Part shown: positions 1-7,102 of the stretch, piece by piece
How the letters are laid out: the number at the start of each line of letters is the position of its first letter
Position numbering within the stretch: position 1 is the stretch's first letter
Assembly: GCA_900548505.1 (NCBI GenBank)
Contig: URKI01000045.1
Location: 1 to 17,816, forward strand
Origin: an uncultured Oscillibacter sp.
Lineage (GTDB): Bacteria; Bacillota; Clostridia; Oscillospirales; Oscillospiraceae
Direction: 5' to 3'
Length of the DNA: 17,816 bases
The notes under the pieces: generated by a model
The model's database searches: none
Seen by the model: the letters and a program-made list of their open reading frames with translations, nothing else
Told to the model about the DNA's origin: nothing
Made by a program: the position numbers and the translations under genes

Positions 1-33
1 TCTCGTGGGCTCGGAGATGTGTATAAGAGACAG
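1..33. other. Nextera transposase adapter (sequencing artefact)
   Basis: The first 33 bases match the Illumina Nextera read-2 adapter lacking its first G, ending in the 19-base Tn5 mosaic end AGATGTGTATAAGAGACAG. The same adapter occurs in reverse complement at 17770-17803. It is not biological sequence. The apparent start codon at 19 and the residues MYKRQ that it encodes are adapter-derived and must not be annotated as the N-terminus of the first gene. Confidence 0.97.
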
Positions 34-1380
34 ACCCTGACCGAACTTCATTTTGCCCCCCAGGTCACGCCGGAGGCCCCCACGGAGGCGCTGATCTGCC
101 TGGATGGGGCGGGCGGGACGTACCTTGCCCTGCTGCAGGAGCGCTCCCCCGGCCGGTATGACGGACTGGCGCTGGACGTTTCCGCCTTTTACCGTGAGAT
201 CACCGAAGCCCTGCCCGCCGGAACGGGGAATTACCGGGAGCAGGTCCTGCTGATGGACGCCCGCGGCACCACGCTCCTCCGCGCTCAGGACGGGGAAGTG
301 ACCGCCGCCCTGCTCTCCGACACGCCGGCCTCCGACGCGGGGGCGGCGCTGCTGCGCTGCCAGAGCACGGGGAAAGACGGCGCCTCCTTTGTCTCCCCGT
401 CTTCCGGCGCTGCCGGCGAGTCCGCCGTGCGCCTGGCCGTCACCCCCTCCCAGGCGGGCACCAACGGATTTTTCGCCGTGGGCGTGGCAGCGGATTACGA
501 CGCCTTCTGGTCCCCCATGCGCTCCATGGCCGCCCGACTGGCCTGCTCCGCCGGACTCATGGCGGCGGGGTTGGTGCTGCTGGTGATCCTGCTGATCCGC
601 ACCGGCGGCAAAAGCCGCCGCTACCGGCAGGAGCTGGCAGCGGTGCAGGCAAAGGCCGACGCCGTGGAGGCCCTCAACCGCAAGACCGCCCAGCTGGCCC
701 ACCACCAGCGTCTGGAGATGATCGGCACGCTGACCTCCAGTATCTCCCACGAATTCAACAATCTCCTTTCCCCCATCATGGGTTACAGCCTCATGGCCCT
801 GGAAAAGCTCCCGGAGAGCGACAGCGCCCTCTATGACGACATTCTGGAGATTTACAACACCTCCGTCAAAGCCAAGACGTTGGTGCAGCGTCTTTCCGAC
901 CTTTCCCGCAAGCACTCGGAAAGCGTGTTCCGTCCGCTGGACCCGGACGAGCTGGTCAGAAAGGTCATGAGCGTGGCAAGGCCCGCCAAGCCGGAGGAGG
1001 TGGAGGTCCGGCTGGAGCTTGCCTGCGTCGGGATCCGCATGGACGGAAACGAGCTCCAGCTCTCCCAGATCCTTCTCAACCTGGTCCTCAACGCCTTTGA
1101 CGCCATGAAAGAGAAGGGCGGCACGCTGACGCTCTCCACAAGCTCCGACGGGGAAAATGTCCTCTTCCGGGTCAGCGACACCGGCCCCGGCATCCGGCCG
1201 GAGGTGATCCCTCACATTTTCGAGCCCTTCTTCACCACCAAATCGGAGGGGTACGGCACCGGCCTGGGCCTTGCCATCGTGGCCCAGATGGTGGAGGACC
1301 ACCACGGCGATATCGATGTGGAAAACCGCCTGGGCGTCGGCGCCACGTTCTCGGTGACGATCCCCCTATCCCAGCCATGA
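34..1380 (+). CDS. Sensor histidine kinase, 5'-truncated
   Basis: This is the C-terminal 448 residues of a membrane-bound two-component sensor kinase; the true start lies upstream of the contig. Numbering from the adapter-derived ATG at 19, about 170 residues of probable extracytoplasmic sensor region end in a hydrophobic helix (about 172-193, LACSAGLMAAGLVLLVILLI). A short linker follows, then a HisKA-type phosphoacceptor box SHEFNN (His244). The ATP-binding domain has the N box (Asn358 in LVLNAFDAM), G1 box DTGPG (Asp387), F box EPFFTT and G2 box GTGLGLAI. The HEFNN form of the H box is typical of NtrB/PAS-type kinases. A kinase of this kind autophosphorylates on His and passes phosphate to a response regulator, which is not in the window and may lie upstream. 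The signal sensed cannot be deduced. Translation stops just before a terminator, so this is the last gene of its transcript. Confidence 0.92.
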   Translation, partial: TLTELHFAPQVTPEAPTEALICLDGAGGTYLALLQERSPGRYDGLALDVSAFYREITEALPAGTGNYREQVLLMDARGTTLLRAQDGEVTAALLSDTPASDAGAALLRCQSTGKDGASFVSPSSGAAGESAVRLAVTPSQAGTNGFFAVGVAADYDAFWSPMRSMAARLACSAGLMAAGLVLLVILLIRTGGKSRRYRQELAAVQAKADAVEALNRKTAQLAHHQRLEMIGTLTSSISHEFNNLLSPIMGYSLMALEKLPESDSALYDDILEIYNTSVKAKTLVQRLSDLSRKHSESVFRPLDPDELVRKVMSVARPAKPEEVEVRLELACVGIRMDGNELQLSQILLNLVLNAFDAMKEKGGTLTLSTSSDGENVLFRVSDTGPGIRPEVIPHIFEPFFTTKSEGYGTGLGLAIVAQMVEDHHGDIDVENRLGVGATFSVTIPLSQP

Positions 1381-1390
1381 CAGAGTTTAC

Positions 1391-1420
1391 AAAAATATGC
1401 CCGAAAGGGCATATTTTTTT
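1391..1420 (+). terminator. Intrinsic terminator after the histidine kinase
   Basis: A perfect 12-bp stem (1391-1402 pairing with 1407-1418) is closed by a GAAA tetraloop and runs into a T tract (1414-1420). It starts 10 bases after the kinase stop codon and separates the kinase from the flavoprotein operon. An A tract on the left arm could make it work in both directions. Confidence 0.9.
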
Positions 1421-1462
1421 GTTTTCTGAATATTTATTTAGGTTCTATCTATGTGCCATTAA

Positions 1463-1489
1463 GTTTGGCTTGATAAATTCATGTCAAAC
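1463..1489. promoter_or_regulatory. Candidate operator dyad upstream of the flavoprotein operon
   Basis: An imperfect 27-bp palindrome (outer arms GTTTG and CAAAC, inner TTGA and TCA elements around an AT-rich centre) lies 40 bases before the first start codon of the lipoprotein-apbE-rnf operon. The position suits an operator or activator site, and the TTGAT half resembles an Fnr/Crp-type half-site, but the right half does not fit well. I found no convincing -35/-10 pair here (TGATAAAT at 1471-1478 is a possible -10), so the promoter itself is not called. Confidence 0.3.
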
Positions 1490-1528
1490 CAAGGTGAAAC
1501 GAGAAACCACAACATACAGGAGGCTTCT

Positions 1529-2587
1529 ATGAAACGATTTTTTGCAGGGATTTTGAGCATCGCCCTGGCTGCCGGACTGCTGGCAGGCTGCTCCGGCACC
1601 CAGGTCCATGTCTGCCCGCCCCAGGAGGGCGCCCAGGAAACCGGGACGCCCGCAGCTCCCGCCGCGGAGGGCAGCGTCAAGACGGGTCTTGCGGTCCTCA
1701 CCAGTCTGGACGGCAGCGCCGGTGCGGGCGCAGAAGAGCCCGGCTCCGCCAGCTTTGACGTGACGCTGGCCGCCGTCACCGTGGACGACGCGGGCGTTAT
1801 CGACTCCTGCGTCATCGACGGCGTGCAGGCCACGGTGAACTTTGACGCCGCCGGCGCCATCACCACCGACCTCACCGCCCCCATCCAGACCAAGAACGAG
1901 CTGGGCGAGAACTACGGCATGAAGGCCTATGGCGGTGCCGCCTACGAGTGGAACGAGCAGGCCGCCGCCCTGGCCCAGTATGCCGTGGGCAAGACCGTGG
2001 ATCAGCTGAAAAACGGCGCCGTGGACGAGACCGGCCATGCCGCCGACGCCGACCTTGCCTCTGTGGCCACCATTTATCTGGGCGGTTACGTGGCCGCCAT
2101 CGAAGCCGCTGTGGAAAGTGCCCAGCACCTGGGCGCGCAGGCGGGTGACCGTCTTTCCCTGACCACCACCGCCTCTTTGGGCAGCAGCAAGAACGCCAGC
2201 GCGGAAGAAGAGGGCCTTGCCCAGTTTGACGTGAACGTGGCCGTGACCACCTTTGACGGCGACACCATCACCAGCTGCCTGCTGGACGGCGTACAGCCCG
2301 CTGTGAAATTCGACGCCGCCGGCGTCGTCACCAGCGACCTCACCGCCCCCGTGCAGACCAAGAACCAGCTGGGCGAGAACTACGGCATGAAGGCCTACGG
2401 GGGCGCCATCGCCGAGTGGAACGAGCAGGCCGCCTCCTTTGCCGCCTACGTCACCGGCAAGACCGCCGAGGAAGTGAGCGGCATCGCCGTGGGCGAGCGC
2501 ACCCAGCCCACCGACGCGGATCTTGCCTCCTCCGTCACCATCGCCATCGGCGGCTTCCAGGAGCTGATCGCCAAGGCCGCCCGATAA
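1529..2587 (+). CDS. Lipoprotein with tandem FMN-binding-like domains
   Basis: A 352-aa predicted surface lipoprotein. The start at 1529 is chosen because AGGAGG (1518-1523) lies 5 bases upstream and a signal peptide follows directly; an in-frame ATG at 1481 has neither. The signal peptide ends in a lipobox, LLAG-Cys21. After a short Ala/Pro/Glu linker there are two copies of a domain of about 150 residues (about 51-195 and 206-352). Both contain LGENYGMKAYGGA, a WNEQAA segment, and DADLAS near the end (Asp173 and Asp329). The strand pattern (V-x-V-x-D-x-G-x-I) and the terminal Asp-Ala-...-Thr segment resemble FMN-binding (PF04205-type) domains such as RnfG, but the canonical TGATxT flavinylation motif is replaced by DLASVAT and DLASSVT. 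It leads an operon with apbE and rnfCDG, so a redox role on the outer membrane face is a reasonable inference. I do not recognise a characterised homologue. Confidence 0.85.
   Translation: MKRFFAGILSIALAAGLLAGCSGTQVHVCPPQEGAQETGTPAAPAAEGSVKTGLAVLTSLDGSAGAGAEEPGSASFDVTLAAVTVDDAGVIDSCVIDGVQATVNFDAAGAITTDLTAPIQTKNELGENYGMKAYGGAAYEWNEQAAALAQYAVGKTVDQLKNGAVDETGHAADADLASVATIYLGGYVAAIEAAVESAQHLGAQAGDRLSLTTTASLGSSKNASAEEEGLAQFDVNVAVTTFDGDTITSCLLDGVQPAVKFDAAGVVTSDLTAPVQTKNQLGENYGMKAYGGAIAEWNEQAASFAAYVTGKTAEEVSGIAVGERTQPTDADLASSVTIAIGGFQELIAKAAR
1901..2397 (+). repeat. Direct repeat from internal gene duplication
   Basis: A 29-base stretch beginning CTGGGCGAGAACTACGGC occurs identically at 1901-1929 and 2369-2397. 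It lies inside a longer, less perfect repeat that includes the TGGAACGAGCAGGCCGCC segment just downstream of each copy. It encodes LGENYGMKA in both domains of the lipoprotein. The near-identity at DNA level points to a fairly recent duplication or to gene conversion between the two domain copies. Confidence 0.85.
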
Positions 2588-2591
2588 GCCC

Positions 2592-3623
2592 ATGCGCTTA
2601 CGGATCGCCGCACTGGCCCTTTCACTGCTGGTGCTGACCGGCTGCGCCGCCGCTCCGGCGGAGCAGGCCGCTCCCAAGCAGTATCAGGCCACCTTCCTGA
2701 CGCTGTTTGACACCGTCACCACCATCCTGGGCTACGCCGAGTCGGAGGAGGCCTTCCAGGCCCAGGCCCAGGAACTCCACGACGAGCTGCTGGAATATCA
2801 CCAGCTCTTTGATATCTACAACGACTATCCCGGCGTGAGCAACCTGAAAACCGTCAATGACCAGGCGGGCATCGCCCCGGTGGAAGTGGACGGGCGGATC
2901 ATCCGCCTGCTCCAGGACTGCCAGGAGTACTATACACTCTCCGGCGGCACCGTGAATGTTGCTATGGGCAGCGTGCTGAAGCTGTGGCACGACGCCCGGA
3001 CCCACGGCATCTCCTTTCCCGCCGCAGCCGCTCTGCCGGACCCGGACGCCCTGACTCAGGCAGCCGCCCACAGCGCCATGGACAGCATCGTCATCGACGA
3101 GGCCGCCTCCACCGTCTTTCTCTCCGACCCGCTTTTGCGGCTGGACGTGGGCGCGGTCGCAAAGGGCTGGTCCGTGGAGCAGGTATGCCAAAACGCCCCG
3201 GAGGGACTTCTGGTGAGCGTGGGCGGAAATGTCCGCGCCACCGGCCCAAAGCCCACGGGAAGCCCTTGGGTGGTGGGGCTCCAGTCCCCCGACGGCAATG
3301 CCGACGACTATCTCCACACGCTGAATCTGGAGACCGGCTCCGTGGTCACCAGCGGCGATTACCAGCGCTATTACGTGGTGGACGGGAAGCCCTATCACCA
3401 CATCATCGACCCGGAGACGCTGTATCCCGCTGAGCGGTGGCGGGCCGTGAGCGTGGTCTGTCCGGACTCCGGTCTTGCAGACTGCCTTTCCACCGCTCTG
3501 TTCATTCTTCCCCAGGAAGCGGGACAAGCCCTCCTGGAGCAGACCGGCGCCGAGGCCATGTGGCTGCTTGCCGACGGCACCCGGCTCTACAGCCCCGGCT
3601 TTGAAGCACTGATCCGCACGTAA
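2592..3623 (+). CDS. apbE: FAD:protein FMN transferase ApbE (lipoprotein form)
   Basis: A 343-aa ApbE-family enzyme, which moves FMN from FAD onto a Thr/Ser of target proteins through a phosphoester bond, outside the membrane. The N-terminus is a signal peptide with lipobox (LVLTG-Cys18). Family motifs: the segment around residue 30 (TFLTLFDTVTTI), the core LDVGAVAKGWSVEQV (Asp185, Lys191), GGNVRATG, TSGDYQRYY and HHIIDPETLYP (His269-His270, Asp273), the last two forming the Mg/FAD site in characterised members. Length is typical. The start lies 4 bases after the preceding stop with only a poor ribosome site, suggesting coupled translation. Its likely substrates are encoded just downstream: RnfD (Thr157) and RnfG (Thr150), and possibly the lipoprotein upstream. 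Confidence 0.93.
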   Translation: MRLRIAALALSLLVLTGCAAAPAEQAAPKQYQATFLTLFDTVTTILGYAESEEAFQAQAQELHDELLEYHQLFDIYNDYPGVSNLKTVNDQAGIAPVEVDGRIIRLLQDCQEYYTLSGGTVNVAMGSVLKLWHDARTHGISFPAAAALPDPDALTQAAAHSAMDSIVIDEAASTVFLSDPLLRLDVGAVAKGWSVEQVCQNAPEGLLVSVGGNVRATGPKPTGSPWVVGLQSPDGNADDYLHTLNLETGSVVTSGDYQRYYVVDGKPYHHIIDPETLYPAERWRAVSVVCPDSGLADCLSTALFILPQEAGQALLEQTGAEAMWLLADGTRLYSPGFEALIRT

Positions 3624-3644
3624 CGACTGACAAGAGGTGAAGCT

Positions 3645-4949
3645 ATGAAACGCCCATTCTTCGGTGGGATCCATCCGCCCTATCAAAAAGAGCTCTCTTC
3701 CGAGGCCCAGCTGGACACGGCCTTCGTGCCCAAGACGGTGGCCGTTCCCATGCTGCAGCACATCGGTGTTGCCTGCACGCCCCTGGTGCAGGTGGGCGAC
3801 ACCGTGAAAAAAGGCCAGAAGATCGGCGACGGCCAGGGACTGTGTGTCCCCGTCCACGCCTCCGTCTCTGGCACCGTGACCGCCATCGAGCCCCGGCGCC
3901 ATCCCTCCGGCAGGGACATCTTGTCGGTGGTCATTGAAAACGACGGTCTGGATACCCCCGACTGCACCCAGCCCCCCCATCCCGACTATGCCTCCCTGGA
4001 GATCGACACCATCCTGGCCATCATCCGGGAGTCCGGCGTGGTGGGACACGGCGGCGCGGCCTTCCCCTCCAACATGAAGGCCCTGACCAGCCTTGGAAAG
4101 ATCGACACCCTCATCGCCAACGCCTGCGAGTGCGAGCCCTACATCACCGCCGACGACATTCTGCTGCGCACAAGCCCCGAGCAGGTGGCGGCAGGCCTCC
4201 GGATCATCGCCAAGGTGCTGGACCCCCAGCGGATCGTCCTGGCCATTGAGGACAACAAGCCCGCGGCCATCGCCCGGCTCAAAGAGGTCTTGACCGCAGA
4301 GAGCGGCATCGAGCTGATGGTGCTGCCCACCCGGTATCCCCAGGGCGCGGAAAAGCAGCTGATCCAGGCCGTCACCGGCCGGGAGGTGCCCTCCGGCAAG
4401 CTGCCCGCCGCCGCCCACTGCGCCGTGTTCAACGCCGCCACCGTAGCCGCCGTGTACAAGGCGGTGGTCCTGGGCCAGAGCGTCACGGACCGTATCGTCA
4501 CCGTCACCGGTGAGGGCGTGCGGACGCCCCGCAATGTGCTCTGCCCCATCGGCACCTCCTACGAGGAGCTGATCGCCTATGCCGGGGGCCTGACGGACAA
4601 CACCTGGAAGGTAGTCAGCGGCGGCCCCATGATGGGCATCGCCCAGCGGGATCTCTCCACCATCACCATCAAGGGCACCAGCGCAGTGCTCTGCCTTTCC
4701 CAGCGGCAGAACCAGGAAAAGGAGAACCCCCTGTGCATCCGCTGCGGCCGGTGCATGCAGGTGTGCCCCATGCACCTCCAGCCTCTGTATCTCTACCGCT
4801 ACCGCGGCGACGCCGCCAATCTCAGCCGTCTCCACGTGCTGGACTGCGTCGAGTGCGGCTGCTGCGCCTATACCTGCCCCGGCAAGCTCCCCCTGGTGGA
4901 AGTGATCCGGCAGGGAAAATCCACCGTAAAGGAGGCCCAGGCCACATGA
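3645..4949 (+). CDS. rnfC: Rnf-like complex subunit RnfC
   Basis: A 434-aa RnfC, the cytoplasmic NADH-oxidising, iron-sulfur subunit of Rnf-type electron-transfer complexes. Seen: the N-terminal FFGGIHPPYQKELS block typical of RnfC, a biotinyl-lipoyl-like region, the Nqo1-like flavin/NADH region (GHGGAAFPSNMK, ANACECEPYI), an SLBB-like stretch, and two 4Fe-4S motifs, CxxCxxCxxxCP at Cys364-Cys374 and Cys401-Cys411. An AGAGGTGA ribosome site precedes the ATG. The length matches compact clostridial RnfC. Its stop overlaps the rnfD start (ATGA). In standard complexes RnfC exchanges electrons with RnfB, but no rnfB is present in this operon. Confidence 0.95.
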   Translation: MKRPFFGGIHPPYQKELSSEAQLDTAFVPKTVAVPMLQHIGVACTPLVQVGDTVKKGQKIGDGQGLCVPVHASVSGTVTAIEPRRHPSGRDILSVVIENDGLDTPDCTQPPHPDYASLEIDTILAIIRESGVVGHGGAAFPSNMKALTSLGKIDTLIANACECEPYITADDILLRTSPEQVAAGLRIIAKVLDPQRIVLAIEDNKPAAIARLKEVLTAESGIELMVLPTRYPQGAEKQLIQAVTGREVPSGKLPAAAHCAVFNAATVAAVYKAVVLGQSVTDRIVTVTGEGVRTPRNVLCPIGTSYEELIAYAGGLTDNTWKVVSGGPMMGIAQRDLSTITIKGTSAVLCLSQRQNQEKENPLCIRCGRCMQVCPMHLQPLYLYRYRGDAANLSRLHVLDCVECGCCAYTCPGKLPLVEVIRQGKSTVKEAQAT

Positions 4950-5905
4950 ATCTGACTGTCAGCTCTTCTCCCCATATCAAGGGCAATGACTCCACCCGCC
5001 GCATCATGCGGGATGTGGTGCTGGCCGCTCTGCCCGCTCTGATTTTCGGCATCGTGCACTTCGGCGTGCGGGCGCTGCTGGTGACGCTTTCCACTGTGGC
5101 AGCCGCTCTGGCCGCCGAGTGGTTTTCCAACCGGGTGATCTTCCACGACGGGCGGGCCATGGACGGCTCTGCCCTGGTGACCGGCGTGCTGCTGGCCATG
5201 ACCCTGCCCGCCACCGTCCCCTACTGGATGGCGGCGCTGGGCGCCGTGGTGGCCATCGTGGCGGTAAAGGCCCTTTGCGGCGGCCTTGGACAGAACGTGT
5301 TCAACCCCGCGCTGGGAGCCCGTGCCCTGCTGGTGCTGCTGTTCCCCGCCTCCATGGTGCGCTTTTCCTCTGTGAGCGGCCTGGTGAACGGCATGGACGC
5401 GGTCACCGCCGCCACGCCGCTGCACCACATGGTCATGCCCGCCCTGCCCCAGGAGAGCCTGTGGGACATGTTCATCGGCAACATCCCCGGCTGCATCGGA
5501 GAAGTCTCCTCTCTGGCGCTGCTGCTGGGCGGCGCGTACCTGCTGGTCCGCCGGGTCATCTCCCCCCGCATCCCCGCCGCCTATCTTGTGACGGTGGCCG
5601 TGCTGACGCTGGTGTTTTCCAAAACCGGCGATCCCGTGATGTGGATGCTCTACAACCTGCTGGGCGGCGGCGTGCTGCTGGGCGCCATCTTCATGGCCAC
5701 CGACTACGCCACCTCCCCCGTCACGCCCCTGGGCCAGGTCCTCTACGGCGTGGGCTGCGGCGCACTGACCGTGCTGTTCCGCTACTTTGGATTGTTCCCG
5801 GAGGGCGTGACCTACGCCATCCTCATCATGAACGCCGCCTCCTGGGCCATGGACCGCTACACGGCCCCCCGGGTGTTCGGCACCAAGAAAGGAGATGCGG
5901 TATGA
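4946..5905 (+). CDS. rnfD: Rnf-like complex subunit RnfD
   Basis: A 319-aa integral membrane protein of the NqrB/RnfD family. The start at 4946 overlaps the rnfC stop, has AAAGGAGG at 4928-4935, and gives the expected N-terminus (NLTVSSSPHIKGNDSTRRIMRDV). The covalent FMN motif is DAVTAATPL with Thr157 as the predicted attachment site; the classical sequence is SGATPL, so the Gly is replaced by Ala here. About ten hydrophobic helices follow the family pattern, including GQNVFNPALGARALL and the late FMATDYATSPVTPLGQVLYG segment. Located in the cytoplasmic membrane and translationally coupled with rnfC and rnfG. Confidence 0.95.
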   Translation: MNLTVSSSPHIKGNDSTRRIMRDVVLAALPALIFGIVHFGVRALLVTLSTVAAALAAEWFSNRVIFHDGRAMDGSALVTGVLLAMTLPATVPYWMAALGAVVAIVAVKALCGGLGQNVFNPALGARALLVLLFPASMVRFSSVSGLVNGMDAVTAATPLHHMVMPALPQESLWDMFIGNIPGCIGEVSSLALLLGGAYLLVRRVISPRIPAAYLVTVAVLTLVFSKTGDPVMWMLYNLLGGGVLLGAIFMATDYATSPVTPLGQVLYGVGCGALTVLFRYFGLFPEGVTYAILIMNAASWAMDRYTAPRVFGTKKGDAV

Positions 5906-6441
5906 AGCAGAAGGACCTTTTCACAGCCGTACTCTCCGTGGCTGCGGCAGCTCTGATCGTGCTGGGTGTCCGCATGGGCACTGCGGGTCTTGCCGCGAAG
6001 AACGCCCAGGCGGAGCTGGATGCCGCCATCGCCTTTGTGCTGCCGGAGAGCAAGACGTTTTCCTCCGAGCCCTATGACGGCACGGACGAGGCCATCCGGG
6101 CCGTCTACAAGGGTGAGACGGGCTACGTGGTGGAGACCTGCACCGACGGCTACGCCGGTGAGGTTGTGCTCCTGGTGGGCGTGGACAACGACGGCACCGT
6201 CACCGGGCTTACCGTCCGGCAGATGGAGGAGACCTGGGGCCTGGGCGCCCGGGCGCTGACGGACGCCGACTTCCTGATCCAGTTCCTGGGCACCGACGGC
6301 ACCGCGGAGGTGGGCGGCAATGTGGATGCCATCACCGGCGCCACGGTGACCTCCAAGGCCATTACCCGGGGCGTCAATGCCGCCGTGGGCTTTGTGACCG
6401 GCGCGGATACATCCTCCAGCGCCACCACCTGGGGAGGTTGA
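5902..6441 (+). CDS. rnfG: Rnf-like complex subunit RnfG (covalent FMN protein)
   Basis: A 179-aa protein with one N-terminal membrane helix (about 7-30) and an extracytoplasmic FMN-binding domain. The start at 5902 overlaps the rnfD stop (ATGA) and is preceded by AAAGGAGA. The flavinylation motif is canonical: DAITGATVTSKAI at 142-154, with Thr150 the predicted FMN-bearing residue modified by ApbE. The segment EETWGLGARALTDADFLIQF fits the family pattern of an ET-x-GLG block before the FMN site. It would accept or deliver electrons on the outer face of the membrane. It is a little shorter than typical RnfG. Confidence 0.94.
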   Translation: MKQKDLFTAVLSVAAAALIVLGVRMGTAGLAAKNAQAELDAAIAFVLPESKTFSSEPYDGTDEAIRAVYKGETGYVVETCTDGYAGEVVLLVGVDNDGTVTGLTVRQMEETWGLGARALTDADFLIQFLGTDGTAEVGGNVDAITGATVTSKAITRGVNAAVGFVTGADTSSSATTWGG

Positions 6442-6444
6442 GCC

Positions 6445-6885
6445 ATGAGAAAGAACGCATATCTTGGAAATATCCTGCTGGCAGCGGTGACGGCCGCCGC
6501 CATGCTGGCGGCAGTTCTGTGCCGGGTCTTTGCCCCGGCGGCCGTGCTGCCCGTTTTGAACATCCCGAACCTGCTGGCCCTCTGCGTCATTGCGCTGGTG
6601 CTGGAGCATTATCTGGCCCGGCCCGACCATGCGCCCTGCCTTGTATGCGCGGCGCTGCTGGCCGCCGCCGTCTTTGCCCTGCTGCCCCTGGCCGCGGGAC
6701 TGGTTGCTCTGGACAGCATCTGGCTGACGGCCCTTCTGGGCGGCGTGATCTACGCCGCGGCCAAGTGGCTCTTTGACTCGGTGGCCCAGCGGCTTACCAG
6801 CGGCCCCGCCGGCAAGGCAGCCGCCGCCATTACCGGCCTTGGCATGATCCTGGCCGGGCAGGCCTTTGCAGGCATGCTCCTCTAA
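6445..6885 (+). CDS. Unrecognised four-helix membrane protein in the rnf operon
   Basis: A 146-aa hydrophobic protein, starting 3 bases after the rnfG stop with GGGGAGG at 6431-6437. About four transmembrane helices are visible (roughly 8-30, 40-57, 64-86 and 90-110) plus a hydrophobic C-terminus (about 124-144). It occupies the place where rnfE and rnfA normally follow rnfG, but it is shorter than either (usually about 190-230 aa) and I cannot align it with RnfA, RnfE, NqrD or NqrE. It has four cysteines: Cys26, Cys47, Cys65 and Cys68, the last two forming CLVC at the start of a helix. This might allow metal or Fe-S binding, but that is speculation. It is the last gene before a strong terminator, so it very likely belongs to the complex. 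No function is assigned. Confidence 0.85.
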   Translation: MRKNAYLGNILLAAVTAAAMLAAVLCRVFAPAAVLPVLNIPNLLALCVIALVLEHYLARPDHAPCLVCAALLAAAVFALLPLAAGLVALDSIWLTALLGGVIYAAAKWLFDSVAQRLTSGPAGKAAAAITGLGMILAGQAFAGMLL

Positions 6886-6922
6886 GATGCCCTGCAGGCC
6901 GACCCTTTTCCCCGCATACATT

Positions 6923-6961
6923 CCCGGTGCTTTGCCGTCTGGCAGGGCACCGGGCTTTTTT
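6923..6961 (+). terminator. Intrinsic terminator of the rnf-like operon
   Basis: A 14-bp stem (6923-6936 with 6941-6954, two G-T pairs) has a GTCT loop and is followed by C and six T (6956-6961). It closes the lipoprotein-apbE-rnfCDG operon and isolates it from the BlaI-type promoter 50 bases further on. Confidence 0.9.
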
Positions 6962-7010
6962 CTGCCCGCGGGGCATCGGCTCCCCCCTGGAAAAAACTTC
7001 GTTCCCCCTG

Positions 7011-7039
7011 TTGACAAATAGGTCTACATCTTGTAGACT
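7011..7039 (+). promoter_or_regulatory. Promoter of the blaI-M56 operon
   Basis: A perfect -35 box TTGACA (7011-7016) is followed, after 17 bases, by TAGACT (7034-7039, 4 of 6 match to TATAAT). The -10 box lies inside the first operator, so binding of the repressor would exclude RNA polymerase. The start codon of the regulator is 64 bases downstream of the -10 box. Confidence 0.75.
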
Positions 7040-7064
7040 ACAATTAGTCTACAAGATGTAGACC
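7021..7064. promoter_or_regulatory. Double BlaI-type operator, 20-bp perfect inverted repeat
   Basis: Two 20-base arms (7021-7040 and 7045-7064) are exact reverse complements separated by CAAT. Each arm is itself a near-palindrome, GTCTACATCTTGTAGAC (7022-7038) and its complement (7047-7063), containing the TACA-N3-TGTA core characteristic of BlaI/MecI operators. One copy covers the -10 box, the other the early transcribed region. This implies autoregulation by the adjacent BlaI-like repressor, with two dimers on neighbouring sites. The element could also fold as a strong hairpin in the transcript leader. Confidence 0.85.
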
Positions 7065-7102
7065 CACAGCTGTGCAACAACGATCCGGACGGAGGAACCC
7101 AT

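Noticed and set aside
2622..4835. Antisense open frame of 737 codons opposite apbE and rnfC
   Set aside because: It lies opposite two clearly conserved genes, has a low-complexity Gly/His/Ala/Val-rich composition with no domain pattern, and is a normal by-product of GC-rich codon use.
6445..6885. Annotation of the 146-aa membrane protein as RnfE or RnfA
   Set aside because: Length, helix count and sequence do not fit either family; only the operon position would support it.
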